A stretch of DNA of 64,000 nucleotides from Oxyruncus cristatus (GCA_013399855.1 VXAY01000172.1:4876003-4940002), one strand, 5' to 3'; counted from the first letter of the stretch, positions 1-12,806 are shown. Notes: generated by a model from the sequence alone, not told the origin. Numbers and translations: made by a program.

Positions 1-617
1 TTGCAAACCACGGTACTTAGGCAAGCCTGGAGAACAACTCTGCCAGCTGAGCAACAGCTATTGAGACTTCCCCGTGTGTTAACAGCAAGTAGGCAGAAGA
101 TGCAGCAGATTTCAGTCTTGCTGGAAGGATTCAGCTGTTCCGTCTTCCCCTTTGGGATTAGCATGGCATTCCCAACTGTGACTGCAAGTACTCGAATATA
201 ATGTAGAACCGTTGTGCCCTTTCTGAGCTCCATGGTCACAGCTGCCCTGCCTGAAGTGCTTCTGGGCACAGGAGTGGGTACCAAAGTTGGCAAGAGTCCT
301 CAGAGTGTGACAACCAGTTGCTGTGAAAGACACAACAAGCAGGAGCTCCCCATGTGTCCAGTTTCCAACTTTGTAGCCAGACAAAAAAAAATGGCCACAA
401 AGGCAGCATGGTAGAAACTTGGGAGAGCTGCACTTTATCGGATGATAGGATCATCCATCCTATGAGCCTGCAACTCAAAAGAGCCAAAGAGAAGGAAAAA
501 AGTACATAAGGAAAAAAAACCAGAAGAAAATAAGAAATAATTAAAAAAAAAAAAACAGCTAGACTTCTATTAGCAGTAGCAAGTACCATAAATCCTTGTG
601 AGATAGAAGAGCATCCC

Positions 618-1045
618 CAGAGCCAGAGCTAGGTTCTAGGACCTCCTCAGCACCCCAAACCATGTGATGACCTGCAACTGCATCTAGAACCAACAAGGAA
701 GCTAGGACCTATCCTGAAGCCAGGTGTTCTAGAAGACATTCTAGAACAGACAAGTGAGCTAGAGAATTCTCTGGAATCAAAGAGCAAGCAGGACTGTAAC
801 CTAGACCAAAAATATCTAGAACCTCCTCAGGAATCATTAAATGGTTCTGAACCAACCAGCAAGCTAGAGTTAGACCATGGTCCTGAGCCAGCAAGCAAGC
901 TAAACCATCATTCCACTCCAAGACCAGCGGGTGAGCTAAAGCACTACCTAAAAACATACATTTAGAACCAAAAGAAAGATAGGACACTATGTAGCTCCAA
1001 TGTGCAAGCTAGAGTGGGATCTAGAACTGCCTCCCTACCAAACTT
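618..1045. repeat. Decayed minisatellite, unit about 40 bp
   Basis: Phrases of the type CTAGAACC, GCAAGCTAGA and CCTGAACCA recur at irregular spacing, for example near 685, 741, 818, 873, 968 and 1021. Aligned by eye they suggest a unit of roughly 40 bp (TCTAGAACCAACAAGCAAGC followed by TAGGACCT and TCCTGA) that has diverged strongly. It is not coding: stops occur in all frames across the block. It could instead be a piece of an older satellite or of the internal repeats of a retroelement. The exact period needs a tandem-repeat calculation. Confidence 0.6.
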
Positions 1046-1471
1046 CCAACTCCGTAATTCATTCCTGCTCCAGAAATGATTGCAACACCACCCTAGCTCT
1101 ACACCCAACCAATCCCTGAAACCCAGCTTCTGGAAGAGACCTGGACCTGTAGCAACTCTAGGGACAACCCAGACTCGAGGGCCTCAGGTCTAATATCAAC
1201 AGCAATCATATTACTTTCCCCTTTTCCAGTAGAGAGATTGGAAGAGGCAGATCACACAGAATGCTGATTTTGTCTGCCAGAAAAGTAACCAGCACCATCT
1301 CAACAGTACAGGAAAGTTCTTTTCAGTATTGATGAGCCCCGATGATGAGTATTGATGGAATTTTTTTTTTCCATAGGAATACAAGCTAAGAGGAATATAG
1401 GCTAGATAAAATCAGATAAAACCAAAAGTTAGAAGGTTCTATATTCCTCAGCTGAACGACTCCAACCATCC

Positions 1472-1878
1472 TGTGTTCCCCAGGGTTCAGTATTGGAGTC
1501 AGTTCTGTTTAATGTCTTTATCAATGACATGGACCAGGGGATCGAGTGCACCCTCAGTCAGTTAGCAGACAGCACCGAGTTGGGTGGGAATGCTGATCTC
1601 CTGGAGGGTAGGAAGGTCCTGCAGAGGGATCTGGACCAGCTGGATAGATGGACCAAGGCCAACTAGATGAGGTTCAACACAGCCAAGTGCCAGGTCCTAC
1701 ATTTGGCTCACAACAACCCCATGAAGCACTACAGGTTTGGGGCAGAGTGGCTTGAAAGTTGCCCATCAGAAAAAGGACCTGAGGGTGTTGGTCAGCAGCT
1801 GAACATGAGCCAGTTGTGTGCAGTTGTACTCTCAGCACGTAAGAGTTATAAAGTCTGCACTTCACTGAGAAAAAATTA
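1472..1878 (+). mobile_element. CR1 LINE fragment, reverse transcriptase part, dead
   Basis: The plus-strand translation from 1472 gives Val-Pro-Gln-Gly-Ser-Val-Leu, then Leu-Phe-Asn-Val-Phe-Ile-Asn-Asp-Met and Gly-Ile-Glu-Cys-Thr-Leu-Ser. These are reverse transcriptase motifs of avian CR1 non-LTR retrotransposons. The catalytic Ala-Asp-Asp box has become Ala-Asp-Ser. A stop (tag at 1664-1666) follows the Arg-Trp-Thr-Lys-Ala-Asn phrase. The frame resumes with Met-Arg-Phe-Asn-Thr-Ala-Lys-Cys-Gln-Val-Leu-His-Leu and ends around Asn-Met-Ser-Gln-Leu-Cys-Ala. Both the 5' part and the 3' end are missing. Confidence 0.9.
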
Positions 1879-3240
1879 ACATTATCAAAAGTTTTGACAG
1901 CATTAACAATGTATTCTTGATAGTCAAACACCAGAATATGATTTCACATCACTAATTAGGGGGATTGCCTGGAAATGTCAAAAACATTTTTTGAAACCAA
2001 ATCTATGTTTCTAAGAACATAATGTTTTCTTAAATAAAAATGTGCTTATGTCTCATTATACAGCTAAATCCATACAGAATTTTTCACTCTCTACAAAGTA
2101 CGTAGGTAGTGTCAGGAAATAACATCCTTAACAATGTACTGTTTCAAGTACATTACTAAGCACAGATTTATGACAATGAAGTACAATAGCTTTTCTTCTG
2201 AAACTAATTCATATTTTGACTCAAGGTAGGCCTTTAAATCAAATTAAAGAATTAGAATATTCTCTATTAGTTCTCTATTTGTTTTTTTTCATGTTTCTTT
2301 CTCTCAATCACTTAATCTCATGCTTACACGGGTTGCACACCTCTCCTCATGATATGTACTGCAGAGTGCCCAAATTCACAGCATAAGCCACAGAGTATTG
2401 AACTGTAACACTGCAGCATGAACCAAAACATTAAAATGTGAGGTGCATTCCAAAGGATCTGTGCTTCCACTGAATAATAGCTCTTTTTCTCTTTCTTCCA
2501 GGCTACACACCACCAATTAGAGAGACTCCACTTCTGCAAAACACGCTGCACTGGTAAGAAAAGGCAAAAACTAAAGAAGTTGCTAGAACAAAAATCAAAT
2601 CTTAGTGGTATTAAACCACATCTGTCTTCTTTAAAAAAAAACCCCACTAGTGTGCCACATATACATACAAACAGTATCCAAATCCATCTCCTTTTATTTG
2701 GTAAGTAGAGCAATATTACCACAAAATGGCCTTTCCACCTTGGACAGTGTCAAATCCTTGAGGACTGCCCTTCTGAGGATCCCTTTGCAAGCCTCAACAT
2801 GAGAGAAGTGGTGCTGCTAAAGACAAATCAGGAGCTACACTGATAGCTTGACAGAAGGTGCTAAAAGTTAGAGGCCACAAAAAGCTTTCCTAATCTGTTA
2901 ACAGTTTAAAACCAGGAAGATGAAAAAAGAAACTTAAGCACATTATGCTCTCTTCTGTTCACCCAAATTCTTCATCTGTGACTTTGACTCTTTTAGATTT
3001 TGGAATCTGTATATATTTGCAGTGGATGCTTTTGGGGAGTCAGTTTTGAAGTTTTTCAGATTAAAAAGAAAAAAAATTATCAGCTATTTTGGGTGATTCT
3101 GTGTTGGATTTTACACTAGGGTATTCATTTCTTTCAAGCAAAATTAATAACATAGAACAGTAACTCATTAAAGAAAAACAGGAAAATGTATTCAAAACCA
3201 CAGAGAATGATGATAGAAATGCAAAGTAATTAAGAAACAT

Positions 3241-3276
3241 CACACACACACATATATACATATAGTCACACACACA
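3241..3276. repeat. CA/TA microsatellite
   Basis: A (CA)n run is interrupted by ATATATACATATAG and followed by a second CA run. It lies 27 bp beyond the exon 16 donor, inside intron 16. Confidence 0.9.
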
Positions 3277-3302
3277 TTAAATTTTGATGTCACCTTACTT
3301 AC

Positions 3303-3461
3303 TGTATGGATAGTAGTCTTCAGTTGTATAAATTTCTTCCTCATCCCTATACAGCTGGTAAATAAGCCTGTTAGAATTTGGAGAGTCAGGGGAACTCCAT
3401 GAAAGATTGATAACAGAGGAATTGAGAACTTCTCCTGTAGGAGGAGGTTGCTGGAAAGGAG
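3303..3461 (-). CDS. USH2A: USH2A exon 16: start of first fibronectin III domain
   Basis: This 159-bp exon reads Pro-Phe-Gln-Gln-Pro-Pro-Pro-Thr-Gly-Glu-Val-Leu-Asn-Ser-Ser, then Ile-Asn-Leu-Ser-Trp-Ser-Ser-Pro-Asp-Ser-Pro-Asn and Leu-Ile-Tyr-Gln-Leu-Tyr-Arg. The pattern of a B-strand Trp, a Pro-rich turn and a C-strand Tyr is the fibronectin type III signature. The first usherin FN3 cluster follows the LE array directly, so the position fits. Asn-Ser-Ser and Asn-Leu-Ser are possible glycosylation sites. The acceptor is tatattttag and the donor is TACA|GTAAGT. A GT four bases further on (AAG|TAAG context) is the alternative, but only the first gives the 159-bp, phase-1-to-phase-1 exon. Confidence 0.93.
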
Positions 3462-4445
3462 CTAAAATATACATACAAAAACTGAGGATGTAAAAATGAA
3501 GGTAATCAATAATCAAAAAAATTTAAAGAAAAATGCAAAGAAACTGCTAAGCTTTCTTCCCTGAAAAACTGTTGCGTAAATACACAGTAACCAGGCAAGA
3601 CATTACTAGACTAAACCAACCCATCTAGGAGCTCTCCAACAAAGCTTTTTATCTGAGTACATGAAACAAGTGTATATATTTAAACAAATGACAAATAGAC
3701 TTAATCCCCCTAACTACCCCAAATCAAAGCAAGTACACCACAGTTTTCCAAACTGCTTTTTTTGTTTGTTTGTGGGGGGTTTTTTGTTTGTTTGTTTCAT
3801 TTTGTAGGGTTTTTTTAATGCATTGCAAGACATCTACAAAACAAGAACATATTTATCTGGTCACATTATTGAAGTTTCTAGTTCAATTAGAATTTATTTT
3901 TTCAGAGGATTCATTCCATTTTAGCACAGGACAGGCACAACTTCCTCTAGTAGAACAGAAATGGAAACTTCAACAAAGTACAAATTTTACTGAATTGTTA
4001 CAATAAGCCTGCTTAATCAAATAACAAAAACATAAAGAGGCCAATTTTGAAGGCAATTCACTTCACTTTTAGGCAATTCACTTCCATTTGTTTCCAATGA
4101 AATTGAAACCAATGAGAGCAAGGTATCTAAACAATTTAAGAAATCAGCTTGAGATGCTTATTTACCAAAATGCTATTGTGCTATCACCTTCATTAAGTAT
4201 GGAAAATGTGCTACTTAATTGAACCATTATAAATAAAGAAAAAAACAAACTTCAAGTTCACAAGCCAAGTGCCTCACATTTTAAGAAAGTGCATTCAAAG
4301 TCTCTCCTATGTCTCTTTTGTAATCCAACATGCATGATCATGTATTATATAATAGCTACCTGTATTTTCTAAGATAATAGCTAACACTCAGAAATTAAAC
4401 TTTACATGCATCTATACACGCATGTCTACATAAACATGCAATTTT

Positions 4446-4509
4446 ATGGTGGGACTGAACTATCCCAAAGGCTCTTTCCAAAGCAGAAGATTTCATGATT
4501 CTATATTTA
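4446..4509 (+). mobile_element. CR1 3' end fragment
   Basis: The order GGTGGGACTGAACTATCCC, then AAAGGCTCTTTCCAA, then TTTCATGATTCTATA follows the 3' terminus of avian CR1 elements: 'GGTTGGACTAGATGATCC' and 'GGTCCCTTCCAACC', then 'ATTCTATGATTCTATG'. It is short and diverged, so it is an old 5'-truncated copy in plus orientation. Confidence 0.6.
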
Positions 4510-6000
4510 TGTTACTATTTAAGACAGAGCATGAGTCCATATCTTGCTGTAAGATCTCCAGTAATCCAGTCATACTGAGGAAAGCCCTACTCTCAGTATA
4601 CCAGGCATTAGCACAGAACAAGACTGGTCTGTTTTGGCAGCTGGTAATTGCTACAGTTTGACCCAATGGCAGACTGCTCCATTTCCCTATTCTCTTCACC
4701 AAGAGAGGGAAAAACAGGGGAGTGGGAGCGCGGATCTAGAGGAGAACATTTTGCTCCAGGAATGAGAACAGCCCAGGGCAACACCGAAATCAGGATATGG
4801 AGTAACCACCAGGAGCTGGATCCAGAACCACCTAATAAGCTTTTCTCCCCTACATTAAGTATTATGGGACGACATGAGGATTAGAAACATGCAGATTTTT
4901 TTCTCCCTATTTTCATAAACTATCATCTTGTTCATTAGGTGGATATTTGCTTAATATAAACAACCTAACAAAAGTTAATTACCAAAATCTATTCATCAAA
5001 AGGATACCAGAAGCAAAGAATGAAGTTGCAGACAGAAAATGTCATGAGGACCTCAAGCCATACAAGTGACAGATGTAGAAAATTATGCCAAAATCAGTGG
5101 GCCACCTTACATTTGGGATTTTAATACAAAATTAAAAAATGAGATGAAGCTCTTCATTTTGAGTAAGATAATGAAAAGCCCTACTACTACTGCATTCTCT
5201 CAGCCAAGAAATAGCATAAAATCTTTCTAGAGTTCATTGGATTAATAGGAAACATAATCATCATCTCTCATTAGAGGCACAGGTTGTTTTGCTGCCAATC
5301 TGGAGCTTTTGAGTTCAGCTCAGTTAGGAAATGAAGGTATGCTAAAGTGTCTACAGAAGTCAAGTCTGAGAATCAAAGGAAAAAAGTCCCTTTGGCATTT
5401 TAAAAAATTTCTCCTGTGTCATACATACTTACAAGACCTGAACAACATTAGAAATTTACCACCATCACCTTCATTCTCCATTTGCAGTCTCAACCTATTG
5501 CATTTGCTCCTACGTGTTCGCAGGTTTGCATTTTATAGGTGTAAGCAAAGTACTGTATATCAGATTTTTTGCAGCATCTAAGATACTGCAAAGAAGAAAA
5601 AAATGTATACAGGTCTTTTCCTTAAAGAACACTATTTGGACGTGGTAGCAACTCACATTCGCTTCCCCTGGCAAAGACTCACAACTAGTATTGGCACATG
5701 TCAACAAAATACTGTTCTGCAGTGAAAATAACCACAAATATCAAGCTAGGCAAAGCTCCATATCTGTGCAACAAGTTAAAATATTTTGGTATGAATAAGC
5801 AAAGGATCGTAATTGCTATATCATTTATGTCCAGAAGAGGACTCCGCTTGTCATTTAGAATCCTGCCTGATGTATTTTTATCTAACTAAAATCTATGATA
5901 TTATTTATCCATGTCATATTATTATTAATCAATTTTAGAGTTGAATTGCTATTGACCTTTATCCAATGTATATCCCAACATAAATAAGTAGGTTGGCTTA

Positions 6001-6062
6001 TGTTTGTAAAGCACTTTGAAGATGAACAGCATCATAAAAGTGCCATGTATTATTATTATTAT
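6001..6062 (+). mobile_element. Ancient LINE/SINE 3' end with (TTA)n tail
   Basis: TTTGTAAAGCACTTTGAAGA, a spacer, AAAAGTGCCATGTA and then (TTA)5 match the layout 'GTAAAGCGCTTTGAGATCC...GGCGCTATATAA...(ATT)n' found at the 3' end of ancient amniote retroposons. I cannot name the exact family. A related copy in the opposite orientation is at 51758-51802. Confidence 0.5.
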
Positions 6063-7611
6063 ACACTCAGTTGAAACATCTTACATTTTCTAAAGAAACA
6101 ACAAACCAATCAACTGTCTGCACAATGAATACATAGTGTGCCTTCAATGGAAGAGGATGAGGAAAAACAAAGCAAAACTGCATCTAAACACTTCCAAAAT
6201 TTGAGGAAAGCTAAAAAAAAAATCATCTTTGGAAACAGATCAGTCTCTTTATGCTACCCATAGTAACTATTTAGTACATTCAGCAATGCATATTATTTGA
6301 AATTTAAACTGACATACAATGAAACACAAACTAGTACCAAAATGAGAGCTGTCTGTGCCTAAAACACTTTGTGCATGTACAATATGTTTGCAAATCTATA
6401 GTTTGCACATGCCACAGTGATGAGTATCATGTAAATACCCAGGCAGAACACACAAAAAAATACTTTGTTGAAGGAGGATCCAGAAACATACTCCAGAGAT
6501 AACTTGGGAATGTCTAATCCTGTTGTTGCATTACACATGGCTACCTGAGGTGACTGTCACAGTATGACCAGTGTGGCCACTACTAATTAGGCCTGCTGAC
6601 AGAAATGCCCAATTAGCATCTGCACAGTTCCTCACTCACTGGTTACCCGACTTCCAAGACTGGGCTGTTAACTGGGTACAGCAGTAAGGTGGAGGTGTCA
6701 AAAAATGTAACACAGCTTTTGCAGAATTAGTTGAGGTCCTTACCCCATTGTTTGGCATTGCATGGCATGATGTCCTCAAAGCCAATTTCTGACCATTGAC
6801 CTAAATACAACTTAAAAATTCAATTTTGTTATTATATATACTTTATCCTGTACTTCTTTAAAATCCCTCCAGTTTGGAGACTGTGCACTGGTGAGCAATT
6901 TAAACGTTTAATTTTGACTAATTATGACATAAAGGGTGAAATTGTGCCACCTCTTTGTATCCAGACTCACTGCAAGGGCAGAAGTACAGATATTTCACTG
7001 CAATTTGTTTCATTACAATTCATTATCTGACCTTCCACATGGCATTATCCCCACCTCACACACGCCAATTTCTCACACTCTGTTACTCCGCATTGCATAT
7101 TTTCCCAAACTAACTGAAACAAAAGGCCCAGGAGGAAAAAGGCAAAGCTACATTGCACTGAGGAGCAGATTTTGAATTAATCCCCAGGAGGTGGTTTCCA
7201 ACAGACCTTCTGTTCTTCAGACCTTCTGAAGGCAGGTTCTCTGCCTTCTGTCAATAGCAGGAAAGAGGGCTAAGCTTCAAGTCCTACAAATACCATTGTA
7301 CTCATGACTGAAAGGTGAACTCTGCATCGGTCACTGCAAAGAACATGGTGGAAAGTGCAAGGGAAATATGGATCCCCTTGCTTAGACTGCAAGCAGAAAG
7401 TGTGTATGACACAAAGCGCTCTGTACGTCTCTCTAGAAAACAATCCTAAGACACAGTAAAAATCACTCAAACTTCAGGGACCAAATATATGTGGGGCTGT
7501 GGGAGGAGTAAACCCCAATTTCAGCGCTGCTGAACCCAATTCAATACTCACTAAATCAATAAAAAAACTTAAATTTGAAAGACATGCTTTTAAGACCTAA
7601 CATCCACTTAC

Positions 7612-7775
7612 TTTTACTGCAGCCAAATAGGTTGTGGACATCCAAATTACTAGCATCAGGAACACAGTTGTCACATTTCAAGCCAGTTACAAATTGTTTA
7701 CAAACACACTGTCCAGTAACAAGATGACAAGTCCCACTAATGGCTCCTGCAGGATGACAATTACAGTGCTGACAT
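7612..7775 (-). CDS. USH2A: USH2A exon 15: last LE repeat and linker
   Basis: This 164-bp exon reads Cys-Gln-His-Cys-Asn-Cys-His-Pro-Ala-Gly-Ala-Ile-Ser-Gly-Thr-Cys, then a Gly-Gln-Cys-Val-Cys phrase and Cys-Asp-Asn-Cys. It closes with Phe-Gly-Cys-Ser-Lys, the final cysteine of the LE array. No open reading frame starting with Met covers it, so it is easy to miss. The acceptor is gtttatag and the donor is AGTAAAA|GTAAGT. It ends one base into a threonine codon, which exon 16 completes to begin the Thr-Pro-Phe linker into fibronectin III. The length equals human exon 15. Confidence 0.94.
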
Positions 7776-10700
7776 CTATAAACAAAAACAAATCAAGGAA
7801 GTGATCAAAACACATTAACACTTCAGTTAAGCACAGTAGGGTTTTGTTTAAAAGATTCTTGGGTAACCTAATTAAAAAATCATAAACAGTTCAGTAGTCT
7901 GAAACACAGCAGAAAATCTACTAGTCTGATTTAAAAAATTACAAAAAAAGTGCCCACTATAAACATTTCAATGCCAGAATAATATTCTAATTTAGATTAA
8001 AATGGCTTAGAATTAAAGAGCTTTTATATATATATTGATCCATACACAAACTGGATAATAATGTTTGGTAATAACCACAGTGTGCACTCAGTCCTGCAGC
8101 CTTACTCACACAACCTTTCTTGAGAGCTGCACTTCAGTGATACACATGTAACCAGTTGCAGAGGTTTCTTCACAAAATACGCAACCTTCTACCTCAGTGA
8201 AAACTAGGCTTTAGTTTTCAAACTAAAGGCAACTCGAAGTTGAAAAAAATAGCATGCTGTGACAAAAGGAGAATGAACGGTGTACAAAATTAGGAGAAAA
8301 AAACCCCTCAGACTAAATAAGTGCCAGGAAACAAAAAAACCCAGAAATATGAATATTATAACAGAAAGCACCATTCCTTTGCAGTCTGATGGACAAAAGT
8401 GGAAATAACTGAAGAGAATAATTAATTAAATGGGTAAATTAAATTATTTTTTAATTAACAAGAACAAAAAACATAAAAGCATTGCTATCACACAAATGCC
8501 ACATTTCAATTCTGTAACTCTCAGTGGCATCGGTAGAATACTTTCAGGATTAATTTATGCTTTGGCTTTTGCATGTGAAACCTCTTGCAATCAACTTGTT
8601 CTTCGCTTGATACACTATTTCCCCACTGACATCCATTTATAGCACGGATACTGATGTCAGATTGTGCAAATATTCAAAGACTTGGAACATGTCAGAAATT
8701 AAGCAAAGCAAATTACTGCAAACACCGTTATGCTACCGATTGCAATACAGACTGCCATTATTAGTCATAACAGAAAGTCAACATGGCAAATAAAACTTCA
8801 TGCTTTCGATTCTAATTTCACTGTATTTCAATTGCTGCAGGCTAGAAGAGTTCTGAAAAAGAACAAGGACTGGGAGAAACATAGGACTGTACAGAGAGGC
8901 TAAAACATACTGGGAAGTCTACACTTTACTCCCCTTGCTCTGAGCTGGAAAAGTCCAGTTCTCAGGTGTAAGCAACACACTTTCAAGGAAATCTTAAATT
9001 ACTCCAGATGCCAGGTCGGAAGATGATGAATCAGCAAAATGACCTCGGAGAAATCCAAGGCAGAGACAGTCGTTCTATGTCCCCTTTACTCTGCTAACCC
9101 TAAGACTATACAAGAGTCATTGATTTATATGTGGTGGATTTTCCCTTGGCCAGTTTCACCCGATCCAAGGAAATACATGGTGGTGTCTTTACAAAAGATA
9201 CTTTGCCATTTTCCCAGTCATGACCATTTCTTTCTACCTATATGAAAGCAGAAATAAAAGTGAGTTCAGTTATATTTTAGGTATCAGCTTTCTAAGGCAA
9301 AAGAGAGAAGGGCAAGTTGGAAACTATTTTCACATTAGGACACTGAAATTCAGGTCAATAATCAGTGAAATAGACATTAAATGTGACAGATTTTTAAACA
9401 AGCTTAAGAAAACTCTTCACATACATTTTCTGCCTATCACAGAGCTCCTGTGATCTCCTGGGGAATCATTCAACACCCTTAAAAAGGCTGATAAAAGCTA
9501 AAGCTGCAAAATCAGCTGCAAATTTGTTTTATGGACTAATATCCTTCTGAGAATAAATAAAATACATTCTCTCTTGGAAACCACTATACTGTAGTTTGCT
9601 CTCTTTTACAGTCAAGAGAAAAGGGCAATTTTTTCAAACTCTATTAAGTCTTTTCATCTGTAGACAGTGTATTCAAATCCCCCTTTAAATGGAGGTTTTG
9701 TTTAGAGTATTTTAACATCAAGACTAAAAAAATAGTTTAGTTACAGAAAAAAACAAAGACAGAATTATTTGCTCAGTAAGACAGCATTTTATTATTTCAA
9801 AATTTCATTACATGATAATCATTTGGTTGGGGGGGGTGTTAACAAAAGTTTCTCGACAGATAAACAGAGAGAGACAAGCTTCTCTTACTGTTCTTGTATA
9901 TTTTTGCACCTCTTATGAATAAGGGTCTCCTGATTATTGCAGTTTTCAATACCATTCACACATGAGACAATCAAACTCACATACAGATACGGTCACAGTG
10001 ATAGTTTTCAGTGCCTGGCAGGGTGGGGCTCTTTCTTTCTGCTTGTTGCATTTTCTTCTAGGAAAAGTGTAGGCTCCCTACCTTCACCTATACTGAATTA
10101 GGCTCCAGATGCTGCAAATAACAGCATATATTTCATCACATTCTGCTCCGCAGGATTACACATTATATTTGTGTAATCACATTCATAATTTTCTTAAACT
10201 GCAGAACACTAGAACTGGATTTATCGTTATGCATAGTTCATGCTTTTCCATCAAGATTAAGGATTCATTCAATTAATGATTTAAAAATAATAACTAATTC
10301 TTAAAAAAAAAGTAACTTTTAATTACATAAGAAATATTTTCAGCATTCTTGCTAAATGCTACTTTTTCAAGGCACTCTGAATCAAATATATTTGAGTTTT
10401 ATTAAAACAGAATTATATATAATCAAGTAAAACAGACTTTTAAAACACGGAAAGAGAAATGTCATGCCAAGATGAATTGCAATATTGATTTTTTGAGGAT
10501 AAATGGTTTTTGTAATATTAATATAGAGAAACCTTTATTACATTGACTCTCTAGGTGCAGTTAGAGTCTCTCCAGCAATCTGTTTAAAATCTTCATTTTT
10601 CATTCTTATGGGAAAACCTCACTTGCTAAACGGATTTCATAAACAGCAATCTGTCAAGATATATACATATATATAAACAATCTGTGATGTTCATTGGCCA

Positions 10701-12806
10701 GTTCATTATAGTAAACAATACAGAGGTAAAGCTTTTCAAATGTGTACTGATGCCCACAACCATAACAGATCCGCTCAAGCTGCTGCAAATACACACTATT
10801 TGTAATTCTTTAATTGCCAAGAAAATTTTCCTGCTGCATAACCTTCAATGCACTAAGGAATACGGAATTCCCGTTTTATCTCTAAAACACCCCAAAATAA
10901 ATCGGATAGAATATACACTCCTCAGAGGGGGAGAATTTCAAAGCTTCACAATCTGTGTATCACAACTTTTGCCTCTTTTGTGCTGTTGTGCTAAGACAGG
11001 TACATCTGCCACTACAGACAGCTCGCATCCTTTTCGTTCTGCAAACACAGAGTCCTTAAAAGACACTTGAAGCAAGGATGGCTTAAATGACTTGGCAACT
11101 TTATGGAGAAAGGAAAGGCATATTACTCTTTTTATGAAGGTATTTGACAGTTAAAGAAACGGATTAAAACAGAATAATAAAAAAAGACTTGCATTATCAT
11201 TTTCAGTGGGTAAACATTTCTGCCTAAGGAACTGAGGTACATTGCCCAAGTACAAGACAACCAAGGAAGCCAAGCATACGCAACACAGGTTAATCATATT
11301 AATGTACTACCAGAGGAGTCTTCAATACTGTCATGAGGCTTAACAAGCATTAAAGCATTAAAGCCAACTCTGATTTAAATTCCAGAACTGTAAAAACTTT
11401 CTATCCTTACAACAAGGTCTGGATCTAGATAATTTGTATTTTCACATTTTGAATTTCACAAGACAGCTTAAAATGCAGGTATTTGAAGGCCAATATCTAA
11501 TTCAGAAAAGCTATTGCTTAACACAGACACAAACGTCTCTGTCACCTACTAAAAATGGGGGGAGGAGAGGGGGGAAGAATCTATTTCAAGTAACTAAAAA
11601 GGAGTATCATTAATAGTAAGGAAAATATATTTAAAAGGGAACTTTAATATTACACAGATTTTTTTTCCTTACCATTAGAAATGACAGGAAGTGAAGATAG
11701 GAAGTCCTTATTCCTACAGATTACTTTATGGCCATTAGTAGATGCCTCTATGACCCGAAACAGTAAAAAATAATTTTAAAAATCTCCTAATGAGTGACAG
11801 TAACATAAAAGTTAAAGTGAAAAATCTGCAGAAAAATGTCAAATATATGCAAGATGACACTGATAATCACTGCCTAAAAGCATGTCTACCTCACACTAGC
11901 AGGGGGAAAGAAGCATGGGAAGAGGAATATCGTACAGAATTTGCTTCTGCCTATGCTATGTGGTTTGGGGTTTATAAAGGCAAAATTACAAATAACCAAA
12001 TAAGACCATCAGTCTGCATGAAAATATGATAGCATTAGAGCTGTGAATCTTTCTGGACAATATTTAAAAGGAAATTGAGATTGTGAGGATTAAGCAAGAA
12101 AGATGATCCTGGAAAAGAAAGATAGAGCAATAGTTGGAAGAATAGTGCACTACCTATAGATATGTTTTACCCCTTACATTGCAGGGAATGTATCCACATA
12201 ATTCCAATGTACCTAAAGGCCCCAGGCTACATTTGATAAACAATTTACCCTGTGGCACATAACAAAAGGTTGAGAAAGAATACACTGCTTCAGAAAAACA
12301 GATTTTTAAGAGTAAAGTTGCAGTATTTGTACTGCTACCAAAAGAAATTTGGAAACACAGGGATATCTGTAGTTTTTCCTTTTTTCCCCCCTACTAAAAT
12401 ATCTTCCTAAAATACACAAAAGCAATCAGTGGTTATAAGAATGGCACATTACCTGCATTTTAATAGTCAACGATTAACACTTCAGAAAACAACACACCTT
12501 ACTGAAGATGCAAAGAAAATGTAAAAAAACAATTACCAAATTTCTGTAACATTAGAAAACATTAGCCTTATGCAGCTTTCATGCTGTTTCTACCTAAATC
12601 TGTGGCAAAATTTCTATTTCCTTCAGCTTATGGGAGCACAGATGATTGTATAACGTATCACACGTAAATCAGCGAGCACACATGAACTCAAAGGATTAAG
12701 GTAACTGGAACACATCTTTTCATCGTCACTAAATCTTTGACTGAGCTACTATGAGAAAAATATAACAAGGAGGTTGTAAGTGACCTGTAAAAAAAGAAAC
12801 ACTCAC
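7776..12806 (-). other. USH2A: USH2A intron 14 (5031 bp)
   Basis: This is unique AT-rich sequence between exons 14 and 15. Notable only for a run of eight G at 9830-9837 and TA-rich repeats near 8026-8035 and 10658-10676. The plus-strand open frame at 10684-11070 (128 codons) has no recognisable domain. I see no repeat family that I can name. Confidence 0.85.

Larger units (their letters stand above)
1..3302 (-). other. USH2A: USH2A intron 16, part; no exon found
   Basis: This stretch follows the exon 16 donor on the minus strand. Exon 17, expected to be about 495 bp of fibronectin III sequence, is not visible, so it lies before position 1. The intron holds a decayed minisatellite at 618-1045, a CR1 reverse transcriptase fragment at 1472-1878 on the plus strand, and a CA/TA repeat at 3241-3276 close to the exon. 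The remainder is unique AT-rich sequence in which I recognise nothing. Confidence 0.85.
3462..7611 (-). other. USH2A: USH2A intron 15 (4150 bp)
   Basis: The intron runs between the exon 15 donor (GTAAGT) and the exon 16 acceptor (TTTTAG). It contains a T/G-rich low-complexity stretch at 3757-3818, a CR1 3' fragment at 4446-4509 and an ancient retroposon end at 6001-6062. A short hairpin sits near 7231-7249 (AAGGCAG, 5-base loop, CTGCCTT). I see no other gene or RNA. Confidence 0.9.

Noticed and set aside
2324..2722. Minus-strand open frame of 132 codons in intron 16, considered as exon 17
   Set aside because: It lacks fibronectin III pattern (no spaced Trp/Tyr/Leu core), and the expected 495-bp length and splice sites are absent.
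6001..6002. An empty placeholder entry in the findings list starting at 6001 with interest 0
   Set aside because: It carries no claim and should be ignored; the intended observation is the entry for 6001-6062.
10684..11070. Plus-strand open frame of 128 codons in intron 14
   Set aside because: No domain, signal or splice context; composition follows the AT-rich intron. Such lengths occur by chance in 64 kb.
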